NCBI GenBank assembly: GCA_900491605.1
Contig: UESW01004076.1
Coordinates: 251,231-315,230, forward strand
From: Calamus simplicifolius
Lineage: Eukaryota > Streptophyta > Magnoliopsida > Arecales > Arecaceae
Direction: 5' to 3'
Length of the DNA stretch: 64,000 nucleotides
The translations under genes were made by a program, and so were the position numbers. Shown here piece by piece: positions 25,741 to 38,825 of this stretch (position 1 is the stretch's first letter; each line of letters opens with the position of its first letter). The notes beneath the pieces are model-generated. The model did not search any database. It saw only the letters and a list, made by a program, of their open reading frames with translations, and was not told where the DNA came from.

Positions 25741-27656
25741 CAACTCAACTCAACTCAACTCATCTAAGCCTTTTCCCAACTACATGGGGTCGGCTACATG
25801 AATCTGCTTCCTCCACTCCGCTCTATTTAGGACCAAGTCAGCACTCAAATTACAAATAGTTATATCTTTTTAAATTATTTTTATTTATGTATTAATTAGT
25901 TTAGGTCTATCTCTACCTTTATCATTACCATGGATTGTTAAAATATCACTCTTTCTAACTGGAGCATCTAAAGTCTACGTTGTATATGTCCAAACAACGA
26001 TAATCAATTTTCACTCATTTTATCTTCAATTGGGGCTACTCCTATCATTTCTCTTATATATTTATTTCTAATTCTATCATTTAAAGTTTTGCCACATATC
26101 CATCTTAACATATGCATTTATGTTACACTTAATTTATTTAAATATTATTTCAATATTGCCCAACACTCTGTTCCATATAGCATAGCTGGCCTAATAGTAA
26201 TTTTATATTTTTTTAATTTTAATAGGATGCATCAATCATATAATACTTTCGAAGCACTCTTCCACTTAATCCATCCTACTTTAACTCTATGATTCATATC
26301 TTCACCTATTTTACCTTCTTGCTGGATAATTGATCTCAAATACCTAAATTTTTTACTTCTTGATATCTCTTGGCTTGCAATCTCTAATGTTTCTTCATTT
26401 GTATTTATACTCCCACTAAAATTATATTTTATATATTCAGTTTTAGTTCTACTAATCTTAAAACCTTTAGATTCTAAAGCCTCTCTCCAAATCTCTAGCT
26501 TAGCATTTACCTTAAATTTAATTTCATCAATCAACACTATATCATCTGCAAATAATATACACCATAGGATATCATTTTGAATATATTTGGTTAATTCATT
26601 TATAACTAATACAAAAAGATATGAACTTAAGACAAGTCCTTGATGTAAACCTACAGTAATTGAAAACTCACTAGTTTCTTCTATTGTTGTTTTAACAATA
26701 GTTATTGCTCTATCATACATGCATATCTTTTATCAATTCTATGTACCTTTTGGTAACTCTTTTTTTCTTTAAAACCCATCATATTATTTCTCTAGGTACT
26801 CTATCATATGCTTTCTATAAATCAATAAAGACCATATGAAGGTCTTTTTTCTATATCTTTTCATCAATTTTCTTAATAAATAAATAGCTTTCATGGTTCA
26901 TCTTTCAAGCATAAATTCAAATTGATTATTTAACACCAAAGTTTCAGCTCTTATTCGATTTTCTATTACTCTCTCTCATAATTTCATTATATGACTCATT
27001 AGCTTAATCCCTCTATAATTTGTACAATTTTAAATATCTCATTTATTTTATATATGGGTATTAATATACTTTTTTTAATCATTCGCATTCTTTTAGTTGC
27101 TACAATCCTATTAAATAAATTGGTTAACCACATTACTCCAATTTTTTCTAATCCTTTTTAAACCTCAATAGGGATCGCATTTGGTCCTAATGCCTTTGCA
27201 TTTTTTATTTTACAAAATGCCTTTTAACCTCAAGTACCAAAGTTTCAGCTCTTATTCGATTTTCTATTACTTTCTCTCATAATTTCATTATATGACTCAT
27301 TAGCTTAATCCCTCTATAATTTGTACAGTTTTGAATATCTCATTTATTTTTATATATGGGTATTAATATACTTTTTTTTAATCATTCGGCATTCTTTTAG
27401 TTGCTACAATCCTATAATTAAATAAATTGGTTAACCACATTACTTCAATTTTTTCTAATCCTTTTTAAACCTCAATAGGGATCGCATTTGGTCCTAATGC
27501 CTTTGCATTTTTCATTTTACAAAATGCCTTTTAACCTCAAGTATGCTAAATCTACAAAAAAAAATTATATTTATTTGTTACTCATAGGTTATCACATCCT
27601 TCTATGCTTAAATTTATTAAATTATTTTTATTTAATAATTTATAATTAGTCATTAG
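25741..27656 (-). mobile_element. RTE-clade LINE fragment, copy 2
   Basis: Near-identical to copy 1 in content and inserted at the same position of the satellite monomer. The reverse-transcriptase frame is open longer here (26232-26720 on the minus strand, 162 codons). It includes GLHQG, FADDIVLID and the downstream SRTKTEY...RYL...I region typical of RTE. It differs from copy 1 by an extra tandem duplication of about 300 bp (see that entry). The frame is broken elsewhere, so it is not functional. Confidence 0.85.
26933..27540. repeat. ~302-bp tandem duplication inside RTE copy 2
   Basis: The block starting CCAAAGTTTCAGCTCTTATT at about 26936 recurs from about 27237 with a few substitutions and indels, ending at CCTTTTAACCTCAAGTA in each case. 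Copy 1 has only one such block. Confidence 0.85.
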
Positions 27657-28512
27657 TAGAAAAGCTAATGACTAATTGATTTAAAAAGGATCACTACTAC
27701 ATGACTTGAGAATAGAGTATTGTTTACTTTACTGGGAATGGATGGCTATTGACTCGAGAATCAACCACCGTTTACTTGGGAATGGACAGCTAGTCACTTG
27801 AGAACCAACCCTTGTTTACTTGAGAATGGACATTTATAGACTTTAGAATCGACCTTCTAGCTATCATAGAAAAGCTAATGACTAATTGCTTTAGAAAGGA
27901 TCCCTGCTTACGTGACTTGAGAATAGAGTATTGTTTATGTTACTGAGAATGGATGGCTATTAACTCGAGAATCAACCACCGTTTACTTGGGAATGGACAG
28001 CTAGTGACTTGAGAACCGACCCTCGTTTACTTAGGAATGGACATATATAGACTTTAGAATCGACCTCCCAGCTATCACAGAAAAGCTAATGACTAATTGC
28101 TTTAAAAAGGATCACTGCTTACGTGACTTGAGAATAGAGTATTGTTTATGTTACTGGGAATGGATGACTATTGACTCGAGAATCAACCATGGTTTACTTG
28201 GGAATGGATAGCTAGTCACTTGAGAACCGACCCCCATATACTTGGGAATGGACATTTATAGACTTGAGAATTGACCTTCCAGCTATCACAAAAAAGCTAA
28301 TGACTAATTGCTTTAGAAAGGATCTCTGCTTACGTGACTTAAGAATAGAGTATTATTTATGTTACTGTGAATGGATGGCTATTGACTTGAGAATCAATCA
28401 CCATTTATTTGGGAATGGACAACTAGTGACTTAAGAACCAACCTCCGTTTACTTGGGAATGGACAGCTAGACTTGAGAATTGGCTAAACGGACAAATGTT
28501 GATTGACTTGAG

Positions 28513-31500
28513 TATAAACAATCAAAAGGAAAAAAATATCAATTGTATTCTATATCTCCATGTACAAAGGTTACAGACTTTAATATGTACAACAAAAATA
28601 AGTGTCTATGTAAGGTAAACCTAACTAATTTAGGAATACCAATATACAATAGGAATACAAGAAATTTGGAGAGATTTTTGTCCTTGTTTTTCAGCAAGAT
28701 CTTTTTTGTTTGACAGCAAATTTTCTTCCTTGATTGTTGGCCAAATATGCTCCATTTGACATTAGAGAGATTTTTGTTCTTATTTTTCAGCAAGATCTTC
28801 TCTGTTTGACAACAAATTTTCTTCTTGATTGTTGGCCAAATCTGCTCTGTTTGACATCCCCCCTAAAATTGATGGTGGTTATCAACAAACATCAATTTGC
28901 TTATTTATTCATGATGAGCAAATGGCATGGGCTTTGTGAACAAGTTAGCAACTTGATCATGGGATAGGACATGAATAAGATGAAGAACTTTATCATGAAC
29001 CAATTCACGGATGTAATGACAATTAACCTCTATGTGTTTGGTACATTCATGATGGACAGATTAGTGACAATGCTAATAGCACTTGTATTATCGCTAAAAA
29101 GAGGAATAGAGTCAACACAAGGCACATCAAGCTCACGAAGAAGTCGTCGAAGCCATACAAGTTCAGAACTAACAGAAGACATAGATCAATACTTAGCCTT
29201 AGTGGAAGATTGAGATAACCTTTCTTGCTTCTTACATTTCCAAGAAATAGGTGAGGCACCTAAAAAACACATCAACCTATCGTAGATCGATGAGTATCAA
29301 TACACCCTGCATAATTAGCATAAGAAAATGCCTTAAGAGTGAGAGTTGTGTTGGAAGGAAAAAAGAGCCCACGATCACTAGTGCCTTGAGATAGCGAATA
29401 ATTTGATGACCTACCAAAAGATGATGACGTCGAGGCTGAGAAACAAATTGGCTGACAACCTGAACAACAAAAGATATATCAGATCGTGTGATGGTAAGAT
29501 AAATAAGATTTCATACTAGTCGCCGATACAAGGTAGGATCATAGATAAGTGCACCATCATCACGTTGTAGTTTTAATTTGAGTTACTTAGGAGTTGAACA
29601 AACTTTATTGTCAGTCAAATTAGCAAGTTTAATCAAATCCTCAATATACTTGCACTGTGTGAGAAAGAGACCATGAGGGGAATATGACACTTCCAAGCCA
29701 AGAAAATAAGTAAGTGTACCAAGATCTTTCGTATGAAAAAATTATGAAGAAACTGGTTAAACTCAAGAATGCCCTTTTTATCACTTCCTGTAATAACCAT
29801 ATCATCTACATAAAGAAGTAGAATAATAATACTATATGAAGAGCGATGGGTGAACAGAGAGTGATCATTGAACTCTGCTGGAAATCAACTGAACAAATAG
29901 TAGAATGAAATTTTTAAACCATGGTCGTGGTGCCTGTTTAAGACCATAAAGAGACCTGTTAAGTTTGCAAACCACATTAGCATCACTAAGAGAATAGCCA
30001 GGAGGACACTCCATCTCCATATAATGGTTTCCTTCAAATGTCCATGAAGAAAAGCATTCTTGACATCTAATTGATATAATGGCCACTATTTGCATAATGC
30101 AATAACAAGAATAGTTTGAACTATGGTCATCTTAGCGACACGAGCAAATATTTCTTCATAATCAATCTCATATTCTTACTTGTAGCCTTGAGCTACCAAA
30201 CGGACTTTATAGCAGTCTAGAGTACCATCAAGCTTAACCTTAATGGTGTACACCCATTTGCTACCGATGACAGAAGTATTAGAGGGCCGTAAGACTAAGT
30301 CCCAAGTATGATTTGCAGTCAATGCCTCAATTTCCTCGTCCATTGCCCTTTTTCAGCATGCTTGTTCCATTGCCTGCTTATAGGTGTTAGGAATTTGGAC
30401 AAATGGCTTACCAAAATTGACATAGATGGCTTACCAAAATTGACATAGATGGATCTTTTCAAAGAAGGCAAAGGAGGTGGTGGTGTATCACTTGGAACAT
30501 CAGTAAGAGAACCTTCAGGCTCGTGATCAAGAAGTTGCATAACAGGCATGTCATGAGTATTAGTAGACAAATCAGAATTTGAAAAATCCAAAAAATTGTA
30601 TAATGTAGAAATAGAAGAATTGGGAGCTACTGTACTCAAAGATGAAACATAAAAATATAATTTTTTTTAAAAAAATGACATTATGAGATATGCGAATGTG
30701 GTGATGTTGAGGATCATAACAAATATAACCTTTTTGTTTATCACTATAACCAATAAAAACACATTTGGTAGCCTATGCATATAGTTTATGCCGTTCATGT
30801 GGTGGAAGCAATACAAAGCAGACAAAGCCAAAAACATGAAGATTCAAGTAATTTGGTGACTTATGAAAAAGGGCAAAGAAAGGAGAGTGATTACCGAGTA
30901 TAGGAGTAGTCTGCTTGTTAATAAGATGGATAGCTGTATGAATAGCTTCGACCCAAAAGTGAGATAGAACAGAAGACTCAAGTAAGTGAGTTCGAGCAAT
31001 TTTCACAACATGACTGTTTTTCCATTCCACTACCCCATTTTGTTTAGGAGTATCAGTACAAGATTGTTGAGGTAAAATTCCTTTTTTACTAAAGAATTGA
31101 GCAAGATATGAGGCACAAAACTCTCCTCCTGGATCTAACCGAAAAATTTTGATTACTTTTCCAAATTATGTTTCTATCATAGTGATAAAATTTTTGGCAA
31201 TATTTGCTAGTTCAGATTTAGCACGCAAGAAATGCACCCAAGTAAAACACATAAAATGATCAATAAAAAGAATAAAATATTTGTACCCAAGTCTAGACAA
31301 AATAGGTGAAGGTTCCCACAAATCACAATGAATAAGATCAAAAGGAGCATCAACTTTAGTATTACTAGAAGCAAAAGGTAATTTAGCAAATTGCCAAGAA
31401 CACAAGTTTGACAATGATGAAAATCATTATTCTTGACAATCAACTTTTCAAGGAGAAGCTGAGATTTAAATATAGACTCTAACCGACTAGCATGTGGGTG

Positions 31501-33285
31501 ACCCAACCGACGATGCCAAAGATCCCAAGTATTTTCCTCATGTAAGGTGGAAGATGATGAAGTGACAGTAAGATAAAAAGGAGGACTCTTTTTCTGATTT
31601 AGATCAAGATGAAACAAACACCCATGTTTATGCCCCGTCATGATCACTTGCCCGTGTGAAGGTCCCGCACATCACAACCATTAGGAGAAAATTTAACTGA
31701 ACAATTTTGATCAGTAAGTTGTCCAACAGATATTAAATTAGTTATTAATCAAGAAATATATAAAGTATTAGGAAGGCAAATGGATTATGAAGAATTATTT
31801 GACAAATTAAACAAACTATACCAATGCCTTGAATGGGTAATTTTTTACCATTGGTCGTCACAAATTGGTTTAAGGAACAAGGTTTCAAATCAACAAATAC
31901 ATGTTTTTGATTTGTCATGTGGTTAAAAGCAGCTGAATCAATAAACCAAGAAGTAAGCTTAATTCCTATACTTGATAACCCTACAATAGAAAAAACAGAG
32001 GAAAGGACACCTAGAAGAGTTGATTGCATTGAATCTTGAATCATCTTTTGAATAGCATGCAGTGTGAGAGACATTAAAATGTATTTTTTGATTTCTGATC
32101 ATTGCTTATAGTAACAAAGGCTGATTGCTTATTTTCAAAAGCCTGCACTCCAAAATGATATGGCTTGATTTCTTACAATAGTTGCATATATTACTCTTCC
32201 GACAATGAGATTGTACATGCCCAAATTCATTACAGTGCTTGCACCGAATATCTTCTTTGTTTCCATGCCTTTGTTTTGAATGATATCTTTCACGTGAAGC
32301 AAGAAATACAGAATCAGCAGAATTTTTTTTGTGTTGCCTATGTCTTTAAGCGTGTTTCATCACGAATGAGTTCTCCCAATACAGATTCCATTGTCAAATT
32401 TCCATGATTAATTAATGTTCCCTCCTAGCTGTCTCAAATTCAGGTTTGAGCTTCATGAGGAACTGCATCACTCTTCGTGATCTCTTTCTTTCTTGACTTT
32501 AGCATATGCGGTAGCGAAAATCTTAAAAGAGGAAATCATGTCTTGTTCTATCCACAACTTCAATATTTCAGTATAAAAGCTGCGAATATCCTTGTCTTCT
32601 TTGCTGATGTTGGTTATTTTGTATTCAAGCTCAAATTGCCTTAACTGGTTCACTTGAGAATAAATTCCTTTGAGATGATTCCATATATCAGCAGCAGTAT
32701 CAAAAGATCGAAGGCTTAGTGCAATATCAGGTTCAACTAAGTTGAGAATCCTAGAAATAATCTGTGCATTCTTTGTTTTCCAATTGATCTTCTTTTTCTC
32801 ATCATCTTTTACCCTCTCTGATCCATCAAGAATTCCAGAAAACCCCTTACCATCAACAAAAATTCAAAAATGAAATTCCCAAAGTGCAAAATTTCTGCCA
32901 TTGAATTTGACAGATACAGCTTCGAATTTGTTTGTATCGATGGTGAATAATCAAAGTTTTGGAAACACAAAGTTTAAGTTTGAACATATCCTCTAAAAGA
33001 TGAATACAAAAAAAAAAAAAATTCTCAAAAGAAAATCTTCAGGAGAGTCGTAAGCCAGAGTGCAAAAGAGTTGAACTTAGGCTCTGATACCATATAAACA
33101 ATCAAAAGGAAGAAAAATATCAATTGTATTCTATATCTCCATGTACAAAGGTTACATACCTTAATATATACAACAAAATAAGTGTCTATGTAAGGTAAAC
33201 CTAACTAATTTAGGAATACCAATATACAATAGGAATACAAGAAATTTGAAGAGATTTTCGTCCTTATCTTTCAGCAAGATCTTCT
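28513..33285 (-). mobile_element. Ty1/Copia retrotransposon on the minus strand, decayed
   Basis: Left (3') LTR is 28513-28856 and the cut right (5') LTR is 33093-33285; they align closely from TATAAACAATCAAAAGG onward. Read on the minus strand, the LTR starts TGTCAAACAG. A purine tract (TTTTAGGGGGGA) lies just before the 3' LTR (about 28857-28868). A primer-binding site TGGTATCAGAGC, matching initiator-Met tRNA, lies directly after the 5' LTR (33081-33092). The coding part between is broken. The 5' LTR is cut at 33285 by a CACTA-like element and its remainder is not seen later. Confidence 0.9.
28930..32960 (-). pseudogene. Copia gag-pol polyprotein remnant
   Basis: Reading from high to low coordinates: a gag segment with the UBN2-type pattern (32468-32653), protease (31745-32074) where the usual DSG triad reads DSA (WFIDSAAFNHMT), the GAG-pre-integrase knuckle with WHRRLGHP (near 31500), integrase pieces (31414 down to 30773), reverse transcriptase with SLYGLKQAPR (near 29940) and LYVDDMVITG (near 29800), and an RNase H end with KHIEVNCHYIRE (near 29030-29000). 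The order is protease, integrase, RT, RNase H, which defines Copia. Frames change many times, so no polyprotein can be made. Confidence 0.88.
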
Positions 33286-34783
33286 CACTACAAGAAAATA
33301 GTAAAATGCGACAAAAATTAGTGATGAAAATTTTCATTACTAAATTATAATGATTTAATAACGAATTACTAACTAAAATTAAAATTAGTGACCAATTAGA
33401 CAATCCGTCACTAAATCATCACTAAATTAGTAATGGACAAAGGAATCCATCACTAATTTAGTAACGGATTGCCCTTTCATCACTAAATTAGTGATGAATC
33501 TATGCATCCATCGCTAATTTAGTGATGGATTGCCCTTCCGTCACTAATTTAGTGATAGACAAGGTCATTCGTCACTAATAGTAATGGATTGCCCTTTCAT
33601 CACTAAATTTGTACTCTAATTTTTTTTAATTATGATGAAAGAACCAATCCATCATAATTTAGTGACGGACAAGGTCATCCGTCACTAATATAGTGATGAA
33701 TTGCCCTTCCATCACAAAATTTATACTCTAATTTTTTTTAAAAAAAATTATGATGGAAGAACCAATCCATCACTAATTTAGTGACAGATTACCTCATCCG
33801 TCACTAATTTTATGACGAAGTATCCTTCTGTCACTAATTTAGTGACGGACAAGGTCATCCATCACTAATTTAGTGACAGATTACCCTTTCATCGCTAAAT
33901 TTATACTCTAATTTTTTTAAAAAAATTATAATGAAAGAACCAATCTATCACTAATTTAGTGACAGACTGCCCCATCTGTCACTAATTTAGTGGAGTACCC
34001 TTTCGTCACTAATTTAGTGACGAACAAGATCATCCGTCACTAATTTAGTGATGAATTGCCCTTCTGTCACTAAATTTATACTCTAATTTTTTTTAAAAAA
34101 ATTATGATGAAATAACCAATCCATCACTAATTTAGTGATGGACTGCCCCATCCGTCACTAATTTAGTAACGGATTTCCCTTCCATCATGAAATTTATACT
34201 CTAATTTTTTTAAAAAAATTATGACGGAAGAACCAATCCATCACTAATTAAGTGATCGACTGCCCAATCCATCACTAATTTAGTGACGGAGTACCCTTCC
34301 GTCACTAATTTAGTGGCAGATAAGGTCATCCGTCACTAATTTAGTAATGGATTGCCATTCCATTACTAAATTTATACTCTAATTTGTTTAAAAAAATTTT
34401 GTGATACAAGGACCAATCCGTTGCTAATTTAGTGACAGTCTCATCCGTCATTAATTTAGTAACGATATACCCTTTTGTCACTGATTTAGTAACAGACAAG
34501 GTCATTTGTCACTAATTTAGTGACGAATTGCCCTTTCATTACTAATTTTATATTCTAATTTTTTAAAAAAATTATGATCACTAATTTAGTGACGAATTAC
34601 CCTTTCATCACTAATTTAATGAGGACAAGGTTATTCGTCACTAATTTAGTGACAATCTTGCCGTACGTTAGATTATTCTTTCATCTTTAAATTTATACTT
34701 TAATTTTTTTTAAAAAAATTTGTAACGAAAGAAATAATTTAATAAGAAAAAAAATTTTAAAAAATTCTGCACGCCTCCAAACG
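33286..34783. mobile_element. CACTA-like element, 3' end missing, made of TCACTAATTTAGTGA palindromes
   Basis: It begins CACTACAAGAAAATAG inside the Copia LTR. It is filled with dozens of copies of the palindrome TCACTAATTTAGTGA, joined by CGGACAAGGTCATCCG- or TGGATTGCCCTTCCA-like spacers. Around these is a longer period of about 110-180 bp marked by TTTATACTCTAATTTTTTTT. No coding sequence is seen. The matching ...TTTTCTTGTAGTG end is absent before the MULE or just after it, so the element is truncated. Confidence 0.7.
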
Positions 34784-35119
34784 GAGTCGTTTTTCAAACC
34801 GGTGCCAAAAGGCACCGGTTTTTAAACGAAAGGTATGGGATGAAAACTTTTGATGAAAATGGTGTTAAATGGAAAAACCATTTCAAATGGCATTTTTCCC
34901 CTGCTTAGTCACCATTTAACGTCACTCAGGCTCGGCCCCGTCAGCTGGGGTGCTGACAGGGGCTGAGAAGAAATCGCCACATGGTGTGGCGATTTCAGAA
35001 ATGAAATCGCCACACCATGTGGCGATTTCAACACAGTCCCCCGACCAGAGAGCCTGCGATCGGGGGGGTTGTTTTAAAGGGCTTCCAGCCCTTTTTCATC
35101 CTCCCACCGCTCGCTTGAA
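34784..35119 (+). repeat. MULE left terminal inverted repeat
   Basis: Pairs with 42617-43016. It contains two perfect hairpins at 34970-34996 and 35003-35029 with 12-nt arms GAAATCGCCACA / TGTGGCGATTTC and 3-nt loops, plus the smaller palindromes GGTGCCAAAAGGCACC and GGGCTTCCAGCCC. Confidence 0.85.
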
Positions 35120-35452
35120 GCCACGCCGACTTGCTTGAAGTTCCTTTGCTTGCCGGAGAGATTGGGGGATTCTGTCAAGGTAGATACACATTCCATTCTT
35201 AAACTGATTTTTATATGCATGAGATGTGTGTTTATACATTCCCTCATATAATTGATATTAATATATTTTTTTTGACAAAGAAGAAAGCAATATAGATGTT
35301 TTATTTTAGCTATCATCATGAGAGATTAAATGTTCCATATGGACCTTGGGAACCAATATGTGCTAAATGCTACTAAACACACATCTCATGCATTTTAAAT
35401 TTTTTTGTTGTTTGTTGCTGATCAGAGATAAATTTTGATCACCTTTTTTCAG

Positions 35453-38018
35453 ATGGAAACTGTACGTGTTTTACTATATTATGATGGATCAATTGAAATG
35501 GTGGCCAAGAAGGGATACATTATAATCAACCTCCTCGTAAATGTTTGAAATTGAGTACGGGAACATGCTTCGCTGAGTTGGTTGATCAGATACGTACAGT
35601 TCTAACAATTCAGAACAGAGACATATCATCAGATTGATGTGGAGATCTCCAACATTGCATCAAAAATATGTGCTTCTTCCAATTGAGGACGACGACGATG
35701 TGGAGCACATGTTGACATTTCCCTCGAAGTGTTCCGAATATCGATGTATTGAACTCTATGTTTTAAAGGATGATGTTCCAGAGCCATATAGTGTTGGTCA
35801 TGTAGAGAATGTTCGAGACAGTTCTCCTATTGCCCAGCAGCAGGAACAGGTTAGGCCTATAGTGGATTTCCCAATGATTAGGGAATTATGCCAGCTGTAC
35901 AAAGTGATGATGTGGTAAACAATCAGTGTAATATTGATAGTCGGGAATGGAGTCAGACGAAAGTGCAATGATGACTATTGGCCTAAACATGACGACTCAG
36001 AAGAAGAGTCATATGAAGATGAAGAGTCATATGGAGACGTGGTAGTTCATGACACTGGCTTTAGTTCGATTCCTGCATACACTCATCCAGAACCTATTCC
36101 AACTCAGGTACATGATCATCAATCCTTTGCATATGAACAAGTTCTAGAATTTTATAATGAGTTAAATTTGCATGATGGTGGATGTGTCAGTACTCCAAGA
36201 GAGTTGCCCTTCAAATCTCAATTTTGGGATCCATCAATGACTGAGTTTGCTAAAGGATTATTGTTTAATACTAAAGATAACTGAAGAGAGCATGTGAAAT
36301 GTATCACATCAAGAAGCATCGCACATATAATGTTGTGGAGTCGAAGAAACTATTTTGGTCGGTGAGATGTGCCTCTTCAAGTACTGCCCAATGGTGTCCG
36401 TGGAGGTTGCGTGCTACCAAGTTGAAGAAGCATGGATTTTTTGAGATCACAAGGTATGAAGGGCCGCACTCTTGTTTATTCAGTAATTTAACTCGGGATA
36501 ACAAACATATTACATCTCGAGTTATTAGCCATGCTGTTCGACACATAGTGGAGAAAGATCCAAGTGTGAATATTGAAGCTATTATAGCAACCATTGCAGA
36601 ACAATTTCACTATACAGTGTCATATGCCAAAGCAGGGCATGGAAAGCAGAGGGCATTGATTGATATATTTGGTGAATGGGAACCGTCATATGCAAAGCTC
36701 CCTAGATACATGCTTGCACTGCAGAATGCTAACCCTGGAACAGTTGTATGTTGGGATTTCTGCAGTGAAGCTAGTTCTTCTGAACGGGTCTTGAATTATG
36801 TATTTTGGGCATTTCAACCATCTGTTGAGGGGTTTCGGTATTGTCGCCGGTGATTTCTATTGATGGAACACATCTTTATGGAAAGTACCGAGGGAAGATG
36901 CTGATCGCAACAGGCACTGATGCTGGTAATAGGATATTTCCACTGGCCTATGCAATTGTGGATGAAGAGAGTACAGCTAGCTGGAGCTGGTTTTTGCTGA
37001 GGCTTAGGAGGCATGTTGTGAAAGATAGAAATGAGATTTGTCTTATATCTGACCGACATCCTGGTATACTAAGTGCCATAGCTGATAATGAAATTGGATG
37101 GGCTCCACCAAGAGCTTATCATCGATATTGTTTGAGACATGTTTGCAGTAATTTCAACTCGAGATTCTCAAATGTTCAGTTGAAAAGAGCAGTATGGAAA
37201 GCTGGGAGCGAACATCAGCTTCGGAAGTTTAACTTTCTGATGGAAAGGATTAAAACAGTCAATGCAGAGGCTTGGACTTGGCTATCGGAGTTAGAGCCGG
37301 AGAAGTGGACATTGGTACATGACGGGGGCTTTCGCTACGGTACATTGACAACCAATCTCTCAAAGTTTTTAATTGCGTGTTGAGGGAGCTAGAAATGTTC
37401 CAATTACTGCGTGTGTGCAGATGACATTTCATCGTCTTGTTAAATACTTCAACACGAGACGCGCAGAAGCCTTAAGGTATGTACAGGAGAACCCTAACAA
37501 CCTTTCCACTCCTCATATTTCGATTAAGATTGCTGAAGGTCAGGCCAAAGCTAATGAGCACAGAGTAACTAGATACAACATGCAAAGAGCTACTTATGAA
37601 GTAGTGACAAGAGGTTCAGTGAAGCTCTCAGGGGTGGAGGAAACGTTCAGACTGTTTCTCTTAGTGACCGTATTTGTTCATGTGGGAAGTGGACAATATA
37701 TAATATCCATGTACACATGTGTTAGCAGTGTGCCAGGAGATTGGCATGGACTCAGCGGCTTTTGTTGATGAAGTATATAGTATTCGCTCCTACATTGCTA
37801 CCTGGGGTGGGGAGTTCAACCCGGTACCACATGAAGACTACTGGTTGCAAACACCGATCACGTGCATACCTGATCGGGATCATCTTAGGCCGAAGAAAAG
37901 AGGAAAGCCAAAGTCTACTCGGATCCATAACAGATGGATGAGGTTCAGCCTAGAAGAACAAGTCGATGTTCTATTTGCAAGCAAACAGGTCATTCCAGGC
38001 GCCGATGTCCTAATGTAA
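35453..38018 (+). pseudogene. MuDR-type MULE transposase, frame-broken
   Basis: The ATG at 35453 follows a TTTTTTCAG splice acceptor and starts METVRVLLYYDGS, an N-terminus common in MuDR transposases. An acidic region (35670-36060) leads to the MuDR DNA-binding domain (about 36230-36480, with a WSVRC...C...H pattern). The MULE catalytic domain is at 36841-37380: ISIDGTHL (first Asp), LISDRHPGI (second Asp) and the C2H2-like CLRHVCSNF. A SWIM zinc finger (CSCGKW...CTHVLAVC) at about 37675-37730 and a CCHC knuckle (CSICKQTGHSRRRC, 37967-38008) follow. At least six frame changes separate these pieces. Some gaps could be introns, but inside the catalytic domain they are not. The protein would have cut and joined the element ends in the nucleus. 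Confidence 0.88.
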
Positions 38019-38399
38019 CCAGTGGACCTTCGGGATCTTAAATTTATGTACTCTTTAAGTTAACTGGCCATTGTGTGCCTATGATGTACTTGTCTTAGGA
38101 ACAAGACTCTACTTGGGCCTATGACTTTCATAATTTATGGATGTATTTACTTGATGTCATGATTGGCTTTTGATGACGTGAGTTTCGATTGAGTTTCGGT
38201 TAAGTTTCGGTAGATCTTTGATTGAGTTCCGATCAAGCTTTAATTGAGTTTCAGCAAATGATATCTTTCTGTTTTCCATTTGTCACTCAGGCAAAAACAA
38301 AAAATTAATTTCGGACTTCAATGAGTTTCCGGATTTGGGGGGGGGGGTTTGGCTCGGGAGCCAATTGCTGACTCTTTAAGCCCCCTGAATTGTAAGTCC

Positions 38400-38670
38400 C
38401 CTGTGCTGAAGGTTAGGGGTTGGGTCTGAGAAAATCGCCACTTGGAGTGGCGATTTCAGGGTTGAAATCGCCACTTCAAGTGGCGATTTCAACATAACTG
38501 AGACGGAGGCAAAAGGCTTGCTTGAAATCGCACACATGAAGTGGCGATTTCAACCCTGAAATCGCCACTTCATGTGGCGATTTCAGCTTCTACAGCCGCG
38601 AGCATTGAAATCGCCAAATGAAGTGGCGATTTCAGTTCTGAAATCGCCACTTCATTTGGCGATTTTCCTC
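38400..38670. repeat. Cluster of GAAATCGCCAC hairpins in the middle of the MULE
   Basis: Six arms GAAATCGCCA(C) pair with (G)TGGCGATTTC with small loops (for example CTTCATG, CTTGGAG, CTTCAAG), between about 38432 and 38665. The arm is the same as in the terminal repeats but the loop bases differ, so this is a related but distinct end-type sequence lying internally. Confidence 0.8.
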
Positions 38671-38825
38671 AGTCCTAAATTCTTTTTGCTGAAAACTTTT
38701 TACTCATGCACTTGTTGTTTTGACAAAGAGTTAAGCTGTCAGCTTTGGGTTTTATGTAAGTTTTGAACTTATTGCAGATCCGAACTCCTATGTAGAACAT
38801 TTTGGGTTGCTGGATGGGATACATG

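Larger units (their letters stand above)
23590..28485. repeat. ~211-bp tandem satellite interrupted by two RTE LINE copies
   Basis: Satellite monomers start with AGAAAAGCTAATGACTAATT. Four consecutive starts at 27658, 27868, 28079 and 28290 give periods of 210, 211 and 211 bp. Further monomers are at about 23597-23827 and 25430-25740. Inside each monomer a shorter theme recurs (CTTGGGAATGGACAGCTA, then ACTTGAGAACCGACC), so the 211-bp unit itself came from a ~40-bp sub-repeat. Two RTE elements sit at the same point of a monomer (see those entries). Confidence 0.88.

Noticed and set aside
27658..28485. CRISPR-like spacing of repeats
   Set aside because: Adjacent 211-bp tandem monomers without unique spacers in plant nuclear DNA; it is a satellite.
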